From Oscillospiraceae bacterium (GTDB lineage: Bacteria; Bacillota; Clostridia; Oscillospirales; Oscillospiraceae), in contig JAJQCF010000021.1 of NCBI GenBank assembly GCA_021202845.1, positions 1 through 64,000 of the forward strand: a DNA stretch of 64,000 nt, read 5' to 3'. The notes beneath the pieces were generated by a model. It ran no database searches and had not been told where the DNA came from. It worked only from the letters and a program-made list of their open reading frames with translations. Shown one piece after another: positions 33,986 to 45,800 of the stretch. The position numbers were made by a program, and so were the translations under genes. Numbering within the stretch: position 1 is the first letter of the stretch; each line of letters begins with the position of its first letter.

Positions 33986-35335
33986 ATGATTGCGCAAATT
34001 GCAGCTGTGGTCATTTTTGTGGCCATGTTCGTAATGATTGTCTTGGAGCGCCTGCCGAACTACATAGTCACGCTGACGGCGGCGCTGCTGACAATTTTCG
34101 TGGTGTTCATCCTGTGCATGGGCGACCCCTCGGCGGCTTGGCAGTCGCTGAATTTGGGCGTCTTTGCCACGGAGGGCTTCTGGTACCAAGCCGAGCTGGT
34201 GGGAGAGTCCAGCCCCGGTATCAACTGGGAGACTATCGTTTTCATAGTCGGCATGATGGTCATGGTGGGCGGAATGTCCTCCTGCGGATTCTTCCGCTGG
34301 CTGTGTCTGGCTATGGCAAAGCTCGTAAACTACAAAATTAAGCTGATATTTTTGTCGTTTATGATTCTTTCCGCCGTTTTCTCGGCCATAATAGGCAGTA
34401 TAACGGTTATACTGTTTTTAGCCGCGGTGACGGTTGAGCTGTCGCGTATGATGAAGTTTGACCCCGTGCCGATGATTCTCTCCGAGATTTTCACTGCCAA
34501 CTTGGGCGGCGCTGCCACCATGTGCGGCGACCCGCCGAACATAATAATCGGCACCTCGCTGGGCTACTCGTTCGGCGACTTCATCGTGAACACGGGCTTA
34601 ATGGCGGTTGTGGGGCTCATTTTCGCGGTGATATACTTCTACTGCTGCTTCCGCAAGCAGCTTGTGGCGGGAGTGGAGATGCCCGCAGGCGGATTCCCCG
34701 ACCCGCGCGGCGCGATAACCGACAAAAACGGTTTCATCAGGAGCTGGATAATTTTCGGCGCGACTGTGCTGCTGCTGGCGACCCACGCGCAGACGGGACT
34801 GACCGTTTCCACAATCGGCGTGTTCATTGCCGCCGCCACGCTGCTGCTCTCGGGCAAGTATGTGGGCGAGATTGTGCAGGGCATAGACTGGGAGACAGTG
34901 CTGTTTTTCATCGGACTGTTCATAGCAGTCAGCGGACTGGAGCAGACCGGAATTTTGGAGGTCATAGCGGACTTCATCGGCAAGGTCAGCGGCGGCAACG
35001 CCTACGTCATGGTGGCGATAATAATCTGGATAGCCGCCATAGCCAGCGCGTTCATTGACAACATTCCCTTCGCCGCGACAATGGTGCCGGTTATCAAGAG
35101 CCTTTCTGCCACCACGGGCGTGGACATAAGCGCCATGGCTTGGGCGCTCAGCATGGGCACGGACGTCGGCGGCAACGCCACGCCGATAGGCGCCAGCGCA
35201 AATGTTGTCGGCACGTCCATCTGCGCCAAGGCCGGACGTCCCATAGGCTGGGGCAAATACTGCCGCTACCTCGCGCCCGCTACCGCCGTTGTCATCGCCC
35301 TTTCCATGCTCATCGTGTTTGTCAGGTATCTGTAA
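33986..35335 (+). CDS. SLC13/ArsB/NhaD-type ion-coupled permease
   Basis: 449 residues from the ATG at 33986 (9 bp after GGAGAGG). 11-12 membrane helices with the two family hairpin motifs: LGGAATMCGDPPNIIIGTSLGYSF in the first half and DVGGNATPIGASANVVGTS in the second. The superfamily includes citrate/dicarboxylate and arsenite carriers and Na+/H+ antiporters; the DPPN motif favours the ArsB/CitM-like branch. Substrate not fixed. A cytidylate-kinase-like gene follows after 37 bp. Confidence 0.85.
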   Translation: MIAQIAAVVIFVAMFVMIVLERLPNYIVTLTAALLTIFVVFILCMGDPSAAWQSLNLGVFATEGFWYQAELVGESSPGINWETIVFIVGMMVMVGGMSSCGFFRWLCLAMAKLVNYKIKLIFLSFMILSAVFSAIIGSITVILFLAAVTVELSRMMKFDPVPMILSEIFTANLGGAATMCGDPPNIIIGTSLGYSFGDFIVNTGLMAVVGLIFAVIYFYCCFRKQLVAGVEMPAGGFPDPRGAITDKNGFIRSWIIFGATVLLLATHAQTGLTVSTIGVFIAAATLLLSGKYVGEIVQGIDWETVLFFIGLFIAVSGLEQTGILEVIADFIGKVSGGNAYVMVAIIIWIAAIASAFIDNIPFAATMVPVIKSLSATTGVDISAMAWALSMGTDVGGNATPIGASANVVGTSICAKAGRPIGWGKYCRYLAPATAVVIALSMLIVFVRYL

Positions 35336-35372
35336 GAGAATAATTTTAAATTAAATAGAGGAGGAATCCGGC

Positions 35373-35993
35373 ATGTCACAGCTCATTATTGAAATAAACC
35401 GTGAGTTCGGCTCCGGCGGACACGAGATTGCCCGCCAGCTCTCCCAGCGCTTCAACCTCAAGCTATACGAGGAAAATATCCTCACCGAGATAGCCGAGGA
35501 GTACGACATCGACCCCGAGACGCTGAAAAAGTATGACGAGGTGCCAAAGCGCATTTACGGCTCGCGCACCGTCAAGGGCTTCAGCAACTCGCCCGCGGAT
35601 GCCGTTGCGCATATGCAGTATAAATTTCTGCGCGAAAAGGCCGCGGCGGGGGAGTCGTTCGTCGTCGTCGGCCGCTGCGGCGAGGAGGCGCTGAAGGACA
35701 ACCCCGACGTTGTGGCGATTTTCGTGCTCGCCTCCACCGAGTTCAAGCTGAAGCGCATAATGGCGCAGGGCGATACGAGCGAGGCCGAGGCGCTCAAGCT
35801 CATGCAGCGCACGGATAAGCAGCGCCGCACCCACCAGAACCACTACTGCGTCTGCAAGTGGGGCGACGCGCGGTTTTACGACATGACAGTCAACTCCGGC
35901 CGACTGGGCATAGACGGCACCGTGGACATATTGGAGCAGTATATCAAAGCCCGCATCGCCGCCAGAAACAACGCCGAGCCGGAGGCGGAATGA
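35373..35993 (+). CDS. Cytidylate kinase-like family protein (paralog 2)
   Basis: 206 residues of the same family as 14079-14723. The glycine loop is NREFGSGGHEIARQL (residues 9-23), with His17 where many P-loops have Lys. Other shared motifs are VVGRCGEEAL, STEFKLKRIM, RTDKQRRTHQ and KWGDARFYDM. It lies in an operon with the permease just upstream. Because a homologous domain is fused to a different permease at 57835-59796, a regulatory or substrate-phosphorylating role tied to transport is plausible. Confidence 0.8.
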   Translation: MSQLIIEINREFGSGGHEIARQLSQRFNLKLYEENILTEIAEEYDIDPETLKKYDEVPKRIYGSRTVKGFSNSPADAVAHMQYKFLREKAAAGESFVVVGRCGEEALKDNPDVVAIFVLASTEFKLKRIMAQGDTSEAEALKLMQRTDKQRRTHQNHYCVCKWGDARFYDMTVNSGRLGIDGTVDILEQYIKARIAARNNAEPEAE

Positions 35994-36029
35994 GCGCAAT
36001 TCCGCGCCAAAAATCCACATTGGCAGCCA

Positions 36030-36065
36030 TGGCGGAGCGGGATAAGTTTCCCGCCCCGCCATTTT
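36030..36065 (+). terminator. Intrinsic terminator of the permease/kinase-like operon
   Basis: A 12-bp stem with one mismatch (36030-36042 with 36049-36061), followed by TTTT. Confidence 0.75.
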
Positions 36066-36120
36066 GGTGATTTCGACATAAAGATATTGCTAACATTTTA
36101 TAAGAACAGCGAAATAACCG

Positions 36121-36149
36121 TTGATTTTCACAACCATTTGTGATATTAT
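36121..36149 (+). promoter_or_regulatory. Promoter of the ATP synthase operon
   Basis: -35 TTGATT (36121-36126), 17-bp spacer, -10 TATTAT (36144-36149), 87 bp before atpB. Confidence 0.65.
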
Positions 36150-36235
36150 TCAAAAGCTGGAGAAGATTTTATTGCATTATAACCAATTTTAATCGCCAGC
36201 GCGTTTCGGGGATTTTCCAACGGGGAGGCATGATA

Positions 36236-37087
36236 ATGGATAAAAAAACCAGAAACAAAATCATTGCCGTGACGGTCATTGTGCTGGCTGTGCTGCTTGT
36301 CGGCATTGTCCTGACTGGCTCGAGCGGCGGAGAGGAGGAAGAGCTTTCCGTTGTAATGCGCGACGGGGTGCTGCACGAGGTCAACCGCGTCAGCCTGTTC
36401 GGCATGGACGTGAACCCGTCCGTCATTTCGGGCTTTTTGGTGACGCTTGTGCTGCTGGTAATCAGCGCGCTGCTGCGGATATTTGTCATTCCTAAGTTCA
36501 AGCTCGTGCCGGGTCGGCTGCAAATGCTCCTTGAAATGGCCGTCAACCTTTTCAACGGACTTGCCAAGACAAACAGCCCGCACCGCAACGGCTTTTTGGG
36601 AGTTTATGTTTTCGCAGCCGGTACTTATATATTCTGCGGAACCATATTCGAGCTTTTGGGCGTTCAGGTGTTCACCACCGACGGCAACGCCATTTCGCTG
36701 CCCGCCGCCAGTGCGGACATAAACGCCGCCATAGCTCTGGGCGTTTTGTCATACTTGGTAATACTCTCCGGCGGCATTGCCGGCAACGGCGTCAAGGGCA
36801 TCGGGCTCACGCTCAAGGAGTTCTCTCTGCCCATCTCCATGACCTTCCGACTGTTCGGAGCGCTCCTCAGCGGACTGCTGGTGACGGAGCTTGTTTACTA
36901 CAGCATAACGCTGAGCTTCGTACTGCCGGTCATTGTGGCGATAATGTTCACGCTGCTGCACGCGCTCATTCAGGCCTACGTGCTCACAATGCTCACCGCC
37001 ACGTATTACGGCGAGGTCAGCGAGCCGCACCCGAAAAAGCAGAAGGTGCGCAAGGGCGCGCAGACCGCAAGCCCCGAGAACGCCTGA
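36236..37087 (+). CDS. atpB: F1Fo ATP synthase subunit a
   Basis: 283 residues from the second ATG of CATGATAATG; the first is too close to GGGGAGG. Six membrane helices. The essential Arg of helix 5 is visible in SLPISMTFRLFGALLSG. Subunit a forms the ion half-channels facing the c ring. The N-terminal part (to about residue 55) is longer than in many homologs, and the C-terminus has a basic tail (KKQKVRKG). First gene of the operon. Confidence 0.93.
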   Translation: MDKKTRNKIIAVTVIVLAVLLVGIVLTGSSGGEEEELSVVMRDGVLHEVNRVSLFGMDVNPSVISGFLVTLVLLVISALLRIFVIPKFKLVPGRLQMLLEMAVNLFNGLAKTNSPHRNGFLGVYVFAAGTYIFCGTIFELLGVQVFTTDGNAISLPAASADINAAIALGVLSYLVILSGGIAGNGVKGIGLTLKEFSLPISMTFRLFGALLSGLLVTELVYYSITLSFVLPVIVAIMFTLLHALIQAYVLTMLTATYYGEVSEPHPKKQKVRKGAQTASPENA

Positions 37088-37171
37088 GCTCGGCCATAAA
37101 ACCCCAGCCCGCCGCTGCGGGCGCATAAAATTAAACCTTAAACGTAAAAATATTTCGGAGGTAGTTAAGTT

Positions 37172-37549
37172 ATGAAAACCAGAAAGTTCAGAAGAATGGT
37201 TATGGTAATGCTGCTGGCGATTCTCGCTGTCAGCCTGTTTGCCGTTCCTGTCATGGCCGCCAATGCGCCCGCCGACCCCGCCGCTCCCGCAGCCGCCGCT
37301 GCCGAGACGGAGGAGAGCGACAACTCCACCGGACTGCTGGCCATTGCCGCAGGCCTCGCCATTTCCTTCCCTGCAATGGGCGGCGCAATAGGCATGGGCA
37401 TTGCAACCGGCAAGAGCGCGGAGGGCATAGCCCGTCAGCCCGAGGCCGAGGGTAAGATTCGCACCACCATGATGCTGGGTCTTGTCTTTATCGAAACCTG
37501 CGTTATCTACGCTCTTATAATCACGATACTTATTATATTTGTTATGTAA
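37172..37549 (+). CDS. atpE: F1Fo ATP synthase subunit c with signal-like N-terminus
   Basis: 125 residues. The c hairpin is the last 72 residues or so (about 54-125), with loop ARQPEAEGK and the ion-binding Glu108 in VFIETCVIY. A basic, hydrophobic leader (1-29, ending VMAA) and an Ala/Pro-rich linker (30-52) precede it; this looks like a cleavable signal peptide. The Gln that coordinates Na+ in helix 1 of Na+ enzymes is Met75 here and Ser66 is Thr109, so H+ coupling is more likely. Confidence 0.92.
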   Translation: MKTRKFRRMVMVMLLAILAVSLFAVPVMAANAPADPAAPAAAAAETEESDNSTGLLAIAAGLAISFPAMGGAIGMGIATGKSAEGIARQPEAEGKIRTTMMLGLVFIETCVIYALIITILIIFVM

Positions 37550-37566
37550 AAAGGGAGGTGCAGCAG

Positions 37567-38043
37567 GTGAATATACCACTGAACATCGACTGGCAGCAGA
37601 TTTTGCTGCATCTGTTCAATTTAATAATTCTCATTGTTGGCCTGTACCTGCTCCTCTATAAGCCCGTCAGAGACTTCATGGAAAAGCGCGCCGCCGAGTA
37701 CGCCAAGATGGACACCGAGACGCGCGGAAAGTTAGCGGAGGCCGAAACTCTTGAGGCCGAGCGCAGAGAGCAGATATCCTCCCTGCAAAAGGAGCTTGAC
37801 GAGCGCCGCCAGAGCGAAATGAAGCGCATTTCCGCCGAGGCTGCCGCCAAGTCCAAGGAGGCGGAGGACACGGCCAGCCGTATAATTTCCGAGGCGCAGG
37901 AGACGGCGGAGCGCGAACGCCAGAGAATACTGGACGGCGCTCAGGACGAGATAGCCCAGCTTGTGGTTGACGCCACAGACCGTATGCTGTCCACCTCCGA
38001 CGCCTTTGACGAGTTCCTTGACGCCGCCGAAAGGAGCGCGTGA
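37567..38043 (+). CDS. atpF: F1Fo ATP synthase subunit b
   Basis: 158 residues from the GTG at 37567 (8 bp after GGGAGG); the GTG at 37558 overlaps that site. One N-terminal membrane helix (about 14-34) and a long charged helix form the peripheral stalk. Its stop codon overlaps the next ATG (TGATG), where one would expect atpH; instead the next gene is a delta-like/alpha fusion. Confidence 0.93.
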   Translation: MNIPLNIDWQQILLHLFNLIILIVGLYLLLYKPVRDFMEKRAAEYAKMDTETRGKLAEAETLEAERREQISSLQKELDERRQSEMKRISAEAAAKSKEAEDTASRIISEAQETAERERQRILDGAQDEIAQLVVDATDRMLSTSDAFDEFLDAAERSA

Positions 38044-40067
38044 TGGCCAAGCCGATAAATGCAACAGTACACAGCGCCATTGCGCCCGTCGGGCAGCAGC
38101 TGGAGCGCCTGACCGCATTTCTGGAAAAGAAGTACGGCCAAGAGGTAGCGCTCACATGGGTCGAGGACGCGGAGCAGACCGGCGGATTTATTCTCAAGGC
38201 GGGCGACGACACCTACGACTGGAGCGCCGAGGGGCGCGTAAGCCAGCTCACGGGCGAGTTCTACAACCAGCCGAGCGAGGACGAAAACCTTTCACCCATA
38301 CTCCATGAGCTTGTTTCGAGCGGCGAGAGCGCTGTCGAAGCCACGGTGCGCAGCGCCGTTGCCCCCACGCCCCGCCAGCTGGAGCGCCTGACCGCCTTTG
38401 TGCAGAAAAAGTACGGCGAGAGCGCAACGCTCACGTGGATTGAGGACGCCGGACTGCCCGGCGGCTTTATACTGACAGCGGGCGAGGACACCTACGACTG
38501 GTCAGTCGAGGGTCGTATGCGCCAGCTGCGCGAGGAGTTTTACAACCTCCCGCACACGAACGAAAACATTGTCCCCATACTGCACGAGATAGTCACAAGC
38601 TCCATACCCAGCGTGACCGGCGAGGAGATTGGCCGCGTCAAGTCCGTCGGCGACGGCATTGCCACCGTCACGGGTCTGGACAATGTTGCCTACAGCGAGA
38701 TTGTTGACCTCGCGGGCGGCGTGCGCGGCATGGTGCAGGATTTGCGCCGCAATGAGGTTGGACTTATACTCTTCGGCGACACGACAACCGTGGAGCAGGG
38801 GAGCGTGGCGCGCCGCTCCGGCCGCATAGCCGGCGTACCCTGCGGCGAGGGCTTCCTTGGCCGCGTTGTGGACGCGCTGGGCAACCCCGTGGACGGCCTT
38901 GGCGCAATCGAGGCCGAGGACTACAGACCTATCGAATCGCCCGCGCCCGGTATTCTTGAGCGCCAGCCCGTAGATACACCGATGGAAACCGGCATACTTT
39001 CCATAGACAGTATGTTCCCCATAGGCCGCGGACAGCGCGAGCTGATAATCGGCGACCGCCAGACCGGCAAGACCGCCATTGCCCTTGACACTATTATAAA
39101 TCAAAAAGGCAAGGACGTTGTCTGCATCTACGTCGCCATCGGCCAGAAGGCCAGCTCCGTGGCGCAGCTTGTCAGCTCCCTGAAAAAGCACGGCGCTATG
39201 GATTACACCATAGTCGTCGCGGCCAACGCCAGCGAGCCCGCGCCCATGCTCTACGTCGCGCCGTACTCCGGCTGCGCTATGGGCGAGTACTTCATGCGCA
39301 AGGGGCGCGATGTGCTCATTGTCTACGACGACCTCTCCAAGCACGCTGTGGCCTACCGCGCGCTGAGCCTGCTGCTTGAGCGCTCCCCGGGACGCGAGGC
39401 TTACCCGGGCGACGTTTTCTACCTGCACTCCCGTCTGCTGGAGCGCGCGGCGCGCCTTTCCGAGGCCAACGGCGGCGGCTCCATGACGGCTCTGCCCATT
39501 GTGGAAACGCAGGCCGGCGACGTAAGCGCCTATATACCGACAAACATAATCTCCATTACCGACGGCCAGATATTCCTTGAAACGGATTTGTTCTTTGCCG
39601 GACAGCGCCCCGCGGTCAACGTCGGACTTTCCGTCAGCCGTGTCGGCGGCGACGCGCAGACCAAGGCGGTCAAAAAGGCCGCGGGCACGCTGCGCATAGA
39701 CCTTGCGCAGTACCGCGAGATGGAGGTTTTCAACCAGTTCTCCAGCGACCTCGATGAGACGACGCGCCGTCAGCTCGTCTACGGTCAGGGACTTATGCGC
39801 CTGCTGCGTCAGGAGCAGTACAAGCCCTTCAAGCAGCACGAGCAGGTTATCACGCTGGTCGTGGCGCTTGAGCATATCATGCAGGATGTTCCCGTGGAGG
39901 AGATAAATGCGTTCGACCGCGAAATGCTGCAGTGGTTCCGCGAAACCGCGCCGGAGCTGTGCGAGGGCATAGACGCCACCGGCCAGATGTCCCCCGAAAC
40001 GAAGGAGCGCATTATAGAGCTGGGCAAAAAGTTCTTGCAGGAATACAACTCGCGGCAGGGGCGGTGA
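38043..40067 (+). CDS. atpA: F1Fo ATP synthase alpha subunit with two fused delta-subunit C-domain-like repeats
   Basis: 674 residues, about 170 longer than a normal alpha. Residues about 195-674 are a complete alpha subunit: Walker A GDRQTGKT (337-344), the SVSRVGGDAQTKAVKK arginine-finger segment and the alpha C-terminal domain. Residues 8-193 are two copies of a 93-residue unit. Each has LERLTAF-KKYG, a GGFIL(K/T)AG(D/E)DTYDWS and (A/V)EGR-QL, the pattern of the delta (OSCP) C-terminal domain (GG...IGD..IDGS..GRL..L). Each unit ends in NL/NIVPILHE, which resembles the alpha N-terminal helix. No separate delta gene exists in the operon. Start ATG overlaps the atpF stop. Confidence 0.9.
   Translation: MAKPINATVHSAIAPVGQQLERLTAFLEKKYGQEVALTWVEDAEQTGGFILKAGDDTYDWSAEGRVSQLTGEFYNQPSEDENLSPILHELVSSGESAVEATVRSAVAPTPRQLERLTAFVQKKYGESATLTWIEDAGLPGGFILTAGEDTYDWSVEGRMRQLREEFYNLPHTNENIVPILHEIVTSSIPSVTGEEIGRVKSVGDGIATVTGLDNVAYSEIVDLAGGVRGMVQDLRRNEVGLILFGDTTTVEQGSVARRSGRIAGVPCGEGFLGRVVDALGNPVDGLGAIEAEDYRPIESPAPGILERQPVDTPMETGILSIDSMFPIGRGQRELIIGDRQTGKTAIALDTIINQKGKDVVCIYVAIGQKASSVAQLVSSLKKHGAMDYTIVVAANASEPAPMLYVAPYSGCAMGEYFMRKGRDVLIVYDDLSKHAVAYRALSLLLERSPGREAYPGDVFYLHSRLLERAARLSEANGGGSMTALPIVETQAGDVSAYIPTNIISITDGQIFLETDLFFAGQRPAVNVGLSVSRVGGDAQTKAVKKAAGTLRIDLAQYREMEVFNQFSSDLDETTRRQLVYGQGLMRLLRQEQYKPFKQHEQVITLVVALEHIMQDVPVEEINAFDREMLQWFRETAPELCEGIDATGQMSPETKERIIELGKKFLQEYNSRQGR
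38064..38621 (+). repeat. Tandem 279-bp coding duplication in atpA
   Basis: Unit 1 at 38064-38342 and unit 2 at 38343-38621, with exact 93-codon spacing throughout (for example the GG pair at residues 47-48 and 140-141). Nucleotide identity is high in places (CTGGAGCGCCTGACCGC in both), so the duplication looks fairly recent or is kept similar by selection. Confidence 0.85.
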
Positions 40068-40074
40068 CGGTTAG

Positions 40075-42394
<2,320 letters not shown>

Positions 42395-42395
<1 letters not shown>

Positions 42396-42811
42396 TGAAC
42401 TCCTTCAAGCTCACCATACTCGCCGCCGGACACCCGTTTTTCACCGGCGAGTCAATATCCGTGATATTCCCGACGCTGGACGGGCAGTACGGCATAATGG
42501 CCAACCACACGAACCTTGTCGCGGGCATCGTCCCCGGCACGCTCATTGTGCGCAGCCCCGACGGCGTGGAGCACCTTGCCGCCGTGTCGCGCGGCATCAT
42601 AAAGGTTGAGGATAACGAAGTGCTGCTGCTGGTGGACTCCATAGAGCGCCCCGAGGACATCGACGAGAACCTTGCCAAGCAAGCGCTGGAGGACGCGCAG
42701 GAGCGCCTGCTGCAAAAGCGCTCCCTCGCCGAATACCGCGGCGCCGAAGCCCAGCTCGCCCGCTCCATAAGCCGCCTGAGAGTAAAACAGGGCCATTCGA
42801 CGGATTTTTGA
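42395..42811 (+). CDS. atpC: F1Fo ATP synthase epsilon subunit
   Basis: 138 residues: an N-terminal beta sandwich (GQYGIMANHTNLVAGIVPG) and a C-terminal two-helix domain (AKQALEDAQERLLQKRS). It couples gamma to the c ring and inhibits ATP hydrolysis. Last ATP synthase gene; no terminator is seen before the next gene. Confidence 0.93.
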
Positions 42812-42847
42812 GCAGTAATATCTCATTGAACAAAGGAGGCGGCGGCT

Positions 42848-45800
42848 GTGCAGCGCGGGAGAGCAAAGAGCGGATTTACGCTCGCCGAGCTGGCGGCTGC
42901 CGCCGCTATTATGGCTATAGCCGCGGCTGTCGCGCTGCCCGCCTTGGCTTGGGTTGCCGCCTCCGTCAGACAAAGCGCACTGGACGCGGGCGCCGAGGCA
43001 GTCGCGTCGGCGGCGCAGCGCTCCGCCGCGGAGATGTACCTCTCCGGAGAGCTGACCGCACTCTATGACAGCGGCGCGTTCGCCGGTGAGGTCAGCTGCG
43101 AGGACGGCGATTTTTTCTACATAATACAAGGTCAATCTGTCGGCGCGGGCTATTCCGTAGCCGACTTCTTTCCCTCCGACGCTCTCGGCAGCGAGACGTC
43201 AGATGGCTTTTTTGTTGTTGAATACGCTCTCTCCGACGTCACGTGCAAGCCGAGCGGCGCGGTACAGAGCGTTTTTTACTCGGACGAAACCGACTTGACC
43301 GCCGCCTATACCGCCGCGCTCGCCCTAAGCCGCGCGGAGAGAGCGGAGGCAATGAAAGCCGTGCCCTGCGGCTGCTGGACGGGTGACACGGCGGAGAAGC
43401 CCGACGTCGGCCTGCTCTGCGCGCCCGCTATCCGCGTACACAACGGCGAGGAGCTGTGGCTGGAGATTGACTTTTCCGGCAACGAGGACATCGCGCCCTA
43501 CCTTGCGCTAAGTGTTGTCATCAGCGACGGCGAGAACGAAACAGAGCTTTACTACCCCAACTACGGCCAGTTTACCGCCGCCTCGGCGGGTTGGAGGTTC
43601 GCGATAATACTCGATACGCTCCGTTCCGAGAGCTACATGACGGGAGACGTGTTCGAGGACTGCATTTTGCTCGACTGCTGCCGTTTCAGCGACCTCGCGC
43701 CCGTGCGGGCGGGTGAAAATATTGCGCTCACTGTCACGCTCTCCGCCGAGCGCACCGCGGGCTCCGTTACCACGGCGTATCTGCCGCGCACTGTCTCCTG
43801 CGAGTGCAGCAGCCTTTTTGCCGAGGGGAGCGACCCCGCTGCCGGTATTGCCGTTGTGTCCGCGGGACGACATCTGCAAAACTTAGAGGAGAGCGTCTCC
43901 GGCCTCGGCGTGGAGATACGCTCTGTGCAGCAGACAGCGAACATCGACTGGTCGATTTATGATTGCGGCTTTGTGCCTATCAGCAACTTTGACTTGCGCA
44001 GCTGCGACGGCGGCGGGTACGCTGTTTCCAACCTGTGCATTGACGCGGACGGCTATGCCGGTCTGTTTGCGGCTCTGAATGGCGCGCAGCTGCGGGACAT
44101 CACACTGCTGGACGCCGTCGTGAACGGCACGGGCAGCGTCGGGGCGCTGGCGGGCGCGGCGGAGAGCTGTGAAATTTCCGGCTGCTGTGTGCGCCTCGCC
44201 GCCACGCCCGACACTGCGGGCGCGTATGACGTCTGCACGGTCTCCGGCGGCACATACGTCGGCGGACTGGTCGGCCACGCCATAGACAGCACACTGACCG
44301 ACTGCTTTGCCGCGGTGCAGGTCAGCTCAGAGATGTACGCGGGCGGTTTGGTCGGCGCGCTGGAAAATTGCTCCCTTACCGACTGCTGCTCCGGCGGCCG
44401 CACCGTGAACGGCGCTTACGCCGCGCGGCGCAACGTCACCGCCGAGCGCCTTGCGGGCGGACTTGTCGGGTGTATTGTCGGCTCTGCGCAGCTGCACGGG
44501 TGCTACTCCACATGCTCGTCGAGCGGCGGCGCGCTGCTGGGCGGTGTGCAGGACGCGAGCGCGTACCCCGACCTCTCGGACTGCTACGCCGCGTTTGCCT
44601 ATTCCGAGGACGAGCTTGCGCTTTATTCGCTCGGTCCCGCCGTGCGCCAAACTGTGACAGCATCGGCGTATCCCTATGACCCGACTCTGGGCAGCGCCTA
44701 CCCCTATGCCTCTGCGGGAGGCGGCGTACACTACGGCGACTGGACGGAGGGGCTCTCCAACGTGCAGCTCGTCTACTACGAAGTGTATGCCGACGGCTCA
44801 GCCGCGTTCGGGTGTATGCAAAGCGGCGTTTTCACCGCCGTCAGCGGCACGTTTGACAGTGAGAACGAAAAGCAGATAACGCAGGACGGCTATGCCGTGC
44901 TAAGTATTCGTGACGCGGGCAGCGCGGCGGCGGGGTACTTGGACGACGAGCGCGTGACGCTCACCCGCGCCGACTTCAAGGCGGGAGGGAGATATGTCTA
45001 CCTTGTGCCGACGGAGGACTTGGGGAGCAGGGCGAGCCTTTTCACGTCGCTGACGGTGTTCGACACGGGAACAGGGAGCTGGGCGGAGGCGTATTTAATC
45101 CCCGCCGCCGCGCAGGAGGCGTACAACAACAAGCCCGACAGCGAGCCGCAGACGCTGAATATTCGCACACTGCGGCAGCTTTTTGCGCTCGAGGCCGCGT
45201 TCGGCGACTGCGCGGGATTAAGTCTTGCACAGACGCATGACTTCGACGGCAGTACCTGCGGAGAGCTTGCGCCGGCGTTTTCGCAGACAGCCTTTGCCGG
45301 AAGCTATGACGGCGGCGGATATGTCATCACCAACATTTGTCTGACAGCAGACGGCGACGGCGCGGGGCTTTTCGGCCAAACCGACGGCGCGGAGCTGCGC
45401 AATATAACGCTGGAGAATGTCACCGTCAGCGGCGCGGCGTACTGCGGCGGGCTGGTCGGCCACGCGCACGACACGGTGATTTACCGCTGCGGCGTGCGGG
45501 CGAGCGACGGCGGCGCTTATGACAGCGTCGGAATTTCCGGCGAGACAGTCGGCGGACTGGTCGGTCTGCTGGACGGCTGCTCCGAGGTCACTTACTCCTA
45601 CGCGGCGCTCAGCGTTTACGGGGAGACTGCGGGCGGCCTTGTCGGAGAGCTGGCGGACGAGAGCACGCTGCGCGGCTGCTATGCCTCGGGCCGCACCGCG
45701 GACGGGCAGTTCGCCATTGAGCCGGAGAACGCTAACGTCTACGGCGCGTCTGCTGCCGGCGGGCTCGTGGGTCACCTGACCGCTGCGGCAGAGCTGACGA

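Noticed and set aside
38502-39875. 457-codon minus-strand open frame opposite atpA
   Set aside because: Shadow of the alpha subunit; no independent evidence.
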